A DNA stretch of 9,408 nt from an uncultured Streptomyces sp. (GTDB lineage: Bacteria > Actinomycetota > Actinomycetes > Streptomycetales > Streptomycetaceae). The position numbers and the translations under genes are program-made. Under the pieces are notes generated by a model, which made no database searches, was not told the DNA's origin, and saw nothing but the letters and a program-made list of their open reading frames with translations. This document shows positions 6,601 to 9,408 of this stretch, one piece after another (position 1 is the stretch's first letter; every line of letters begins with the position of its first letter). The stretch is from assembly GCA_946480485.1 (NCBI GenBank), contig CAMLJW010000189.1:1-9408 (forward strand). Direction: 5' to 3'.

Positions 6601-6879
6601 CGTCGCCAGAATGCGCGTCCCGAAGACGGTCGCCACGGCGAATGCCACACCTCGGTAGCCGCCGGCGAAAGAGCCTTCGGAGATCGCCGCCTGAAGGGCC
6701 AGGACGACCAACACGAGCAACGCGAGGGCGTCGCCGACACTACCCACGAGCTGTGCGCTCCACAGCCGCTTGAGCTGCGGCCGACGCAGTAGAGCGCGGA
6801 CAGCGCGCTCCCGGGAGTCTGCGACCAGGGCGTCGTCGGGGGCCGAGGTCTGGGCCGTAGGCTGCTCCGCTCGCGTCAT
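3652..6879 (-). CDS. tmk: Membrane-fused thymidylate kinase: MFS-like domain + dTMP kinase + helical arm + acidic tail
   Basis: This 1075-residue protein is about five times the length of a stand-alone dTMP kinase (about 210 aa). Residues 38-495 form roughly eleven to twelve hydrophobic segments with an MFS-like opening (LKRLWSAQLVGSVGDALALL). The kinase occupies about 526-727: P-loop GGDGAGKS (534-541), REPG (562-565), DRY (619-621) with SSVAYQGAGR, and lid segment APDRLE (673-678). The P-loop lacks the Arg of type I enzymes, so it looks type II-like, as in E. coli. All key kinase residues are present, so it should phosphorylate dTMP to dTDP at the cytoplasmic face. Residues 731-875 are Glu/Arg/Ala-rich helix, and 876-1075 is an acidic, Pro-rich, probably disordered tail with repeated E-T-[A/T]-V motifs. 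The start is ATG 6879, with a -10-like TAGGCT six nt upstream and no good ribosome-binding site. Similar long Tmk proteins are known in Streptomyces; whether the membrane domain transports anything is unknown. Confidence 0.93.
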   Translation of the reverse strand: MTRAEQPTAQTSAPDDALVADSRERAVRALLRRPQLKRLWSAQLVGSVGDALALLVLVVLALQAAISEGSFAGGYRGVAFAVATVFGTRILATLLFGAVLLGPLTSLTAPEGPLDRRWTMVGADGLRAALLIIAPLWIDWTPDDALAVILVTTFVTGVAERFWAVCRESAAPALLPAPPLESATIPSPVSRPRLCNEALRTAPPGLPDNMDALRRLSLRTGCVAVPLAAATLVLAGLVNNLLGAGLAWFDQHQAALASYVSAGLFAASLSVLTLLELPDGRTPRARSPLEGMRRPKAGTGVDKGRTGAIPLLVLACAAVAGAVAAAVAVAVLHAKDLGGGPVLYGLLVLALTGGTVFGIRRASSLLPSLSRRRLLALAIAFTGVALLAAGLVPDVTTVLLVVLLAGVGAGTAAHTGHTLLDQETEDYRRARTTEHLHAVVRVFVALGAVVAPVVAAAIGPHRLENGRFVFAHGGAAFTLMLVGALLLPVAALVLAKADDRSGVPLRKDLRDALRGGDDPAQVPATAGFFIALEGGDGAGKSTQAETLAEWIRAKGHEVVLTREPGATPVGKRLRSILLDVSSAGLSHRAEALLYAADRAEHVDTVVRPALERGAVVISDRYIDSSVAYQGAGRDLSPTEIARINRWATNGLVPHLTVLLDVSPEAARERFTEAPDRLESEPAEFHARVRSGFLTLAAADCTRYLVVDAGQEPEAVTTVIRHRLDMLLPLSEAEVKAQEEARKAAEEEARRRAAEEAARKAEEERLERERQEQLARLRAEEEERRQRELEEAQRREAERQAEEARRRAEEARQRAAEERARRLAQEQARAAEQERLRKQAAEEARLRREAEERRLEKQRKAEEALLRAEEARRAAASEAPAAAAESAAGSAAGSASAGREESGSSAEVRDNETTVPTPVVTPTNASAGPADETAVLPPVPPRDAGPDAEETAVLSQPPQGADDETTVLPQPPEPHGAAGETAVLPPVREDRGGEWGSDPADRVPPGYFREEPPAPDGSDARTRELPQVDPEDGSRRRPRSDWAEETPLDDLPTLADELLGPREDDDWDGERGRRGR
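3925..4152 (-). repeat. Five E-T-[A/T]-V motifs in the Tmk tail
   Basis: The C-terminal tail of Tmk carries the motifs NETTV (910-914), DETAVL (930-935), EETAVL (948-953), DETTVL (962-967) and GETAVL (978-983). Their first Thr residues, at 912, 932, 950, 964 and 980, are spaced 14-20 residues apart, each in acidic, Pro-rich surroundings. The DNA differs between copies, so the motif appears to be held at protein level rather than being a recent tandem duplication. Acidic-Thr-x-x-hydrophobic sites resemble actinobacterial Ser/Thr kinase targets and FHA-domain ligands; that role is inferred. Confidence 0.7.
4198..4228 (-). repeat. 12-bp tandem repeat in tmk
   Basis: The 12-bp unit AGCCGACCCGGC occurs at 4198-4209 and 4210-4221, with a partial third copy to 4228. 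It encodes the SAAGSAAGSA linker between the helical arm and the acidic tail. Copy number of such a linker repeat could vary without shifting the frame. Confidence 0.8.
4255..4689 (-). other. Segment encoding a Glu/Arg/Ala-rich continuous helix in Tmk (residues 731-875)
   Basis: About 145 residues contain almost only Glu, Arg, Ala, Lys, Gln and Leu, with no Pro or Gly, in recurring EEARR/EEERL blocks. This is either a coiled coil or an ER/K-type stable single alpha-helix. Leu is sparse and not clearly in heptad register, which leans towards a single helix. It directly follows the kinase lid and C-terminal helices, so it would project the tail away from the membrane-bound kinase. Confidence 0.75.
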
Positions 6880-6885
6880 GTGTTC

Positions 6886-6914
6886 AGCCTATCGGGAGGC
6901 GCTGACACCACGAA
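6886..6914 (-). promoter_or_regulatory. Candidate leaderless promoter of tmk
   Basis: On the minus strand a -10-like TAGGCT (6891-6886, pattern TAnnnT) ends 6 nt before the ATG at 6879. A weak -35-like TTCGTG (6914-6909) lies 17 nt upstream of it. Initiation at the usual distance would fall at or next to the A of the start codon, giving a leaderless mRNA. This agrees with the lack of a clear Shine-Dalgarno sequence. Confidence 0.35.
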
Positions 6915-6957
6915 GGGCCGCCCGACGCTGCGGATGCGGGGCCTCCGGAGGGGCGCT

Positions 6958-6997
6958 GCGCCTTCGTGCCGGATGACCTCCTCCCGCGCGAAGGCGC
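6958..6997 (-). terminator. Hairpin after topA
   Basis: An inverted repeat GCGCCTTCG (6958-6966) and CGAAGGCGC (6989-6997) pairs perfectly over 9 bp. It extends inward through a U-G wobble to two more GC pairs, giving about 12 bp with a 16-nt loop. It lies 50 nt downstream of the topA stop and 79 nt upstream of the tmk start. There is no T-run. It probably separates topA and tmk transcription. Confidence 0.5.
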
Positions 6998-7046
6998 GAT
7001 CAGGGCGGGCGTGAAGTCGCAGCCAGTGCGGCCCGAAGACGCGCTC

Positions 7047-9407
7047 TCAGCCCTCCGAAGCCGCCGTCTTCTTGGCTGCTGCCTTCTTCGCGGGAGCCTT
7101 CTTGGCGGCCGTCTTCGAAGCCGCTGTCTTCTTGGCTGCCGTTTTCTTGGCGGGAGCCTTCTTGGTGACCGTTTTCTTGGCGGGAGCCTTCTTCGCCGTC
7201 TTCTTCACCGGCCCCTTCGCCCGCTTCTCCGCGAGCAGCTCGAAGCCACGCTCAGGAGTGATCGTCTCGACGCTGTCGCCGGACCTCAGGGTCGCGTTGG
7301 TCTCGCCGTCGGTGACGTACGGCCCGAAGCGCCCGTCCTTGACGACGACCGGCTTCCCGCTGACCGGGTCCTCGCCGAGCTCCTTCAGCGGCGGCTTGGC
7401 GGCCGCGCGGCCGCGTACCTTGGGCTGCGCGTAGATGACAAGGGCTTCGTCAAGGGTGATCGTGAAGAGCTGGTCCTCGCTCTCCAGGGAGCGCGAGTCG
7501 GTGCCCTTCTTCAGGTACGGCCCGTAGCGCCCGTTCTGCGCGGTGATCTCCACGCCCTCGGCGTCCTTGCCGACGACGCGCGGCAGCGACATCAGCTTGA
7601 GCGCGTCCTTCAGGGTCACCGTGTCCAGGGACATCGACTTGAAGAGCGAGGCCGTGCGCGGCTTGACGGCGTTCTTGCCCGTCTTCGGGGTGCCCTCGGG
7701 AAGCACCTCGGTCACATACGGCCCGTAGCGCCCGTCCTTGGCGACGATCTGGTGCCCCGTGATGGGGTCCGCACCCAGCTCGAAGTCGCCGCTCGGCTTG
7801 GCGAGCAGCTCCTCCGCGTACTCCACGGACAGCTCGTCCGGAGCGAGATCGTCCGGGACGTCCGCACGCTGGTGGGTCTCGGAGTCCTTCTCGCCGCGCT
7901 CGACGTACGGGCCGTAGCGCCCGACGCGCAGCACAATGCCGTTGCCCACGGGGAACGACGACACCTCGCGGGCGTCGATCGCGCCCAGGTCGGTGACGAG
8001 CTCCTTGAGGCCGCCCAGGTGGTCCCCGTCGCCGTTCCCGGCCTCGGCCGCGCTGCCGCCGACGCCCCTGCCCGGGGCGGAGCCGCTGTCGGACGCGGTT
8101 TCGCCGAAGTAGAACCGCTTCAGCCACGGCACGGACTGCGCCTCGCCGCGCGCGATGCGGTCGAGGTCGTCCTCCATCTTGGCCGTGAAGTCGTAGTCGA
8201 CGAGCCGCCCGAAGTGCTTCTCCAGAAGGTTGACCACGGCGAAGGACAGGAAGGACGGCACCAGGGCCGTGCCCTTCTTGAAGACGTACCCGCGGTCGAG
8301 GATGGTCCCGATGATCGACGCGTACGTCGACGGACGGCCGATCTCTCGCTCTTCGAGCTCCTTGACCAGGCTGGCCTCGGTGTAGCGGGCCGGGGGCTTG
8401 GTGGCGTGGCCGTCGACCGAGAGCTCTTCGGCGGACAGCGCGTCGCCCTCGTTGACCTGCGGGAGCCGACGCTCACGGTCGTCCAGCTCGGCGTTCGGGT
8501 CGTCCGCGCCCTCGACGTACGCCTTGAGGAAGCCGTGGAAGGTGATGGTCTTGCCGGACGCGCTGAACTCCGCGTCGCGACCGTCGGAGGCCGTGCCACC
8601 GATCTTCACCGTCACGGAGTTCCCGATCGCGTCCTTCATCTGGGAGGCGACCGTCCGCTTCCAGATCAGCTCGTAGAGCTTGAACTGGTCGCCGGTCAGT
8701 CCGGTCTCGGCGGGCGTGCGGAAACGGTCGCCGGAGGGTCGGATCGCCTCGTGCGCCTCCTGCGCGTTCTTGACCTTCCCGGCGTACGTCCGCGGCCGGT
8801 CCGGCAGGTAGTCGGCGCCGTACAGCTGCGCGACCTGGGCTCGGGCCGCGGCGACCGCCGTGTCCGACAGGGTCGTGGAGTCCGTACGCATGTACGTGAT
8901 GAAGCCGTTCTCGTACAGCTTCTGCGCCACCTGCATCGTGGCCTTCGCGCCGAAGCCGAGCTTGCGCGAGGCCTCCTGCTGCATCGTCGTCGTACGGAAC
9001 GGCGCGTAGGGGGAGCGGCGGTACGGCTTCGACTCGACAGACCGGACGGAGAAGTTCGTCTGCTCGAGGGCGGCGGCGAGCGCGCGAGCGTTCGCCTCGT
9101 CCAGGTGGAGCGTGTTCGCGCCCTTCAGCCGGCCGAGCGAGTCGAAGTCGCGGCCTTGGGCCACGCGCTTGCCGTCGACCGTGGCCAGGCGGGCGGCCAT
9201 GGAGGAGGGATCACTCCGGTCGCCGGCGCGCCCCGTGCCGAAGGTGCCCGTGAGGTCCCAGTACTCGGCCGAGCGGAACGCGATGCGCTCGCGCTCCCGC
9301 TCGACGACCAGGCGGGTCGCCACGGACTGGACACGGCCCGCCGACAGACGCGGCATGACCTTCTTCCACAGCACCGGGGAGACCTCGTAGCCGTAGAGGC
9401 GGTCGAG
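7047..9407 (-). CDS. topA: DNA topoisomerase I (type IA), N terminus beyond window
   Basis: The 786 visible residues are the C-terminal part of a type IA topoisomerase, which relaxes negative supercoils through a 5'-phosphotyrosyl intermediate. The frame is open to the window edge, and the first visible residues (LDRLYGYEVSPVLWKK) are internal topoisomerase sequence, so the start and the Toprim domain lie to the right. The conserved LSAGRVQSVATRLV follows. The catalytic Tyr is in ITYMRTDST, encoded at 8894-8892, and corresponds to Tyr319 of E. coli. After a Gly/Ser-rich linker (around 8030-8100), four C-terminal repeats each contain GR[YF]GPY (near 7910, 7725, 7525 and 7330). They replace the zinc fingers of E. 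coli TopA, as is usual in actinobacteria. The protein ends in a Lys/Ala tail. Streptomyces TopA is about 950 aa, so roughly 165 residues are missing from view. Confidence 0.95.
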   Translation of the reverse strand, partial: LDRLYGYEVSPVLWKKVMPRLSAGRVQSVATRLVVERERERIAFRSAEYWDLTGTFGTGRAGDRSDPSSMAARLATVDGKRVAQGRDFDSLGRLKGANTLHLDEANARALAAALEQTNFSVRSVESKPYRRSPYAPFRTTTMQQEASRKLGFGAKATMQVAQKLYENGFITYMRTDSTTLSDTAVAAARAQVAQLYGADYLPDRPRTYAGKVKNAQEAHEAIRPSGDRFRTPAETGLTGDQFKLYELIWKRTVASQMKDAIGNSVTVKIGGTASDGRDAEFSASGKTITFHGFLKAYVEGADDPNAELDDRERRLPQVNEGDALSAEELSVDGHATKPPARYTEASLVKELEEREIGRPSTYASIIGTILDRGYVFKKGTALVPSFLSFAVVNLLEKHFGRLVDYDFTAKMEDDLDRIARGEAQSVPWLKRFYFGETASDSGSAPGRGVGGSAAEAGNGDGDHLGGLKELVTDLGAIDAREVSSFPVGNGIVLRVGRYGPYVERGEKDSETHQRADVPDDLAPDELSVEYAEELLAKPSGDFELGADPITGHQIVAKDGRYGPYVTEVLPEGTPKTGKNAVKPRTASLFKSMSLDTVTLKDALKLMSLPRVVGKDAEGVEITAQNGRYGPYLKKGTDSRSLESEDQLFTITLDEALVIYAQPKVRGRAAAKPPLKELGEDPVSGKPVVVKDGRFGPYVTDGETNATLRSGDSVETITPERGFELLAEKRAKGPVKKTAKKAPAKKTVTKKAPAKKTAAKKTAASKTAAKKAPAKKAAAKKTAASEG
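7050..7205 (-). repeat. Lys/Ala-rich C-terminal tail of TopA, with direct DNA repeats
   Basis: The last 52 residues of TopA are almost only Lys, Ala, Thr and Pro in KKTA/KKAPAKK units before the final SEG. At DNA level a 25-bp unit (CCGTTTTCTTGGCGGGAGCCTTCTT) is exactly repeated at 7139-7163 and 7169-7193, with further degenerate copies across the tail. In Streptomyces and mycobacteria such lysine repeats are reported to bind DNA and to increase TopA processivity. Confidence 0.9.
7311..7926 (-). repeat. Four TopA C-terminal repeats with the GR[YF]GPY motif
   Basis: The motif appears four times in TopA: VGRYGPYVERG, DGRYGPYVTEV, NGRYGPYLKKG and DGRFGPYVTDG, from N to C terminus. At DNA level each gives a similar stretch near GTACGGCCCGTAGCGCCC (plus strand). 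These are the topoisomerase C-terminal repeat modules typical of actinobacteria, which bind DNA and take the place of zinc ribbons. Confidence 0.85.
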
Positions 9408-9408
9408 G

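Noticed and set aside
7047..9374. A topA start codon inside the window (GTG at 9374)
   Set aside because: Eleven more in-frame codons to the edge encode conserved topoisomerase sequence, so the gene is cut by the window and not started there.

Overview
The window is very GC-rich, with strong G/C bias at third codon positions. Its gene set and order match a Streptomyces-type actinomycete chromosome: topA, a dTMP kinase fused to a membrane protein, the DNA polymerase III delta-prime gene, a secreted S33-family hydrolase and a tRNA-Thr. I recognise this order from the S. coelicolor SCO3540-SCO3543 region. That is recall, not a database result, and I cannot name the species.

All identified genes lie on the minus strand, so transcription runs right to left. 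The window opens on the right inside topA (7047 to beyond the edge; 786 C-terminal residues visible, with the catalytic Tyr, four C-terminal GR[YF]GPY repeats and a Lys/Ala tail). Next are tmk (3652-6879, 1075 aa), holB (2217-3422, 401 aa), a lipoprotein-type alpha/beta hydrolase or peptidase (412-2046, 544 aa) and tRNA-Thr(CGU) (237-310). The last 190 or so bases on the left (1-190) contain no gene I can support.

The three large genes on the right all serve chromosome replication: TopA relaxes negative supercoils, Tmk makes dTDP for dTTP, and delta-prime is part of the clamp loader. They are neighbours on one strand but are separated by gaps of about 170-230 bp. Each gap holds a GC-rich hairpin downstream of the preceding stop, so they look like separately transcribed neighbours rather than one tight operon.

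The standout object is tmk. It joins an MFS-like membrane domain, a complete type II-like thymidylate kinase, about 145 residues of almost pure Glu/Arg/Ala helix, and an acidic Pro-rich tail with five spaced E-T-[A/T]-V motifs. This implies a membrane-tethered dTMP kinase with a long rigid arm and possible phospho-threonine docking sites. Much of the window is otherwise ordinary core genome. I saw no insertion sequence, CRISPR array or prophage gene.
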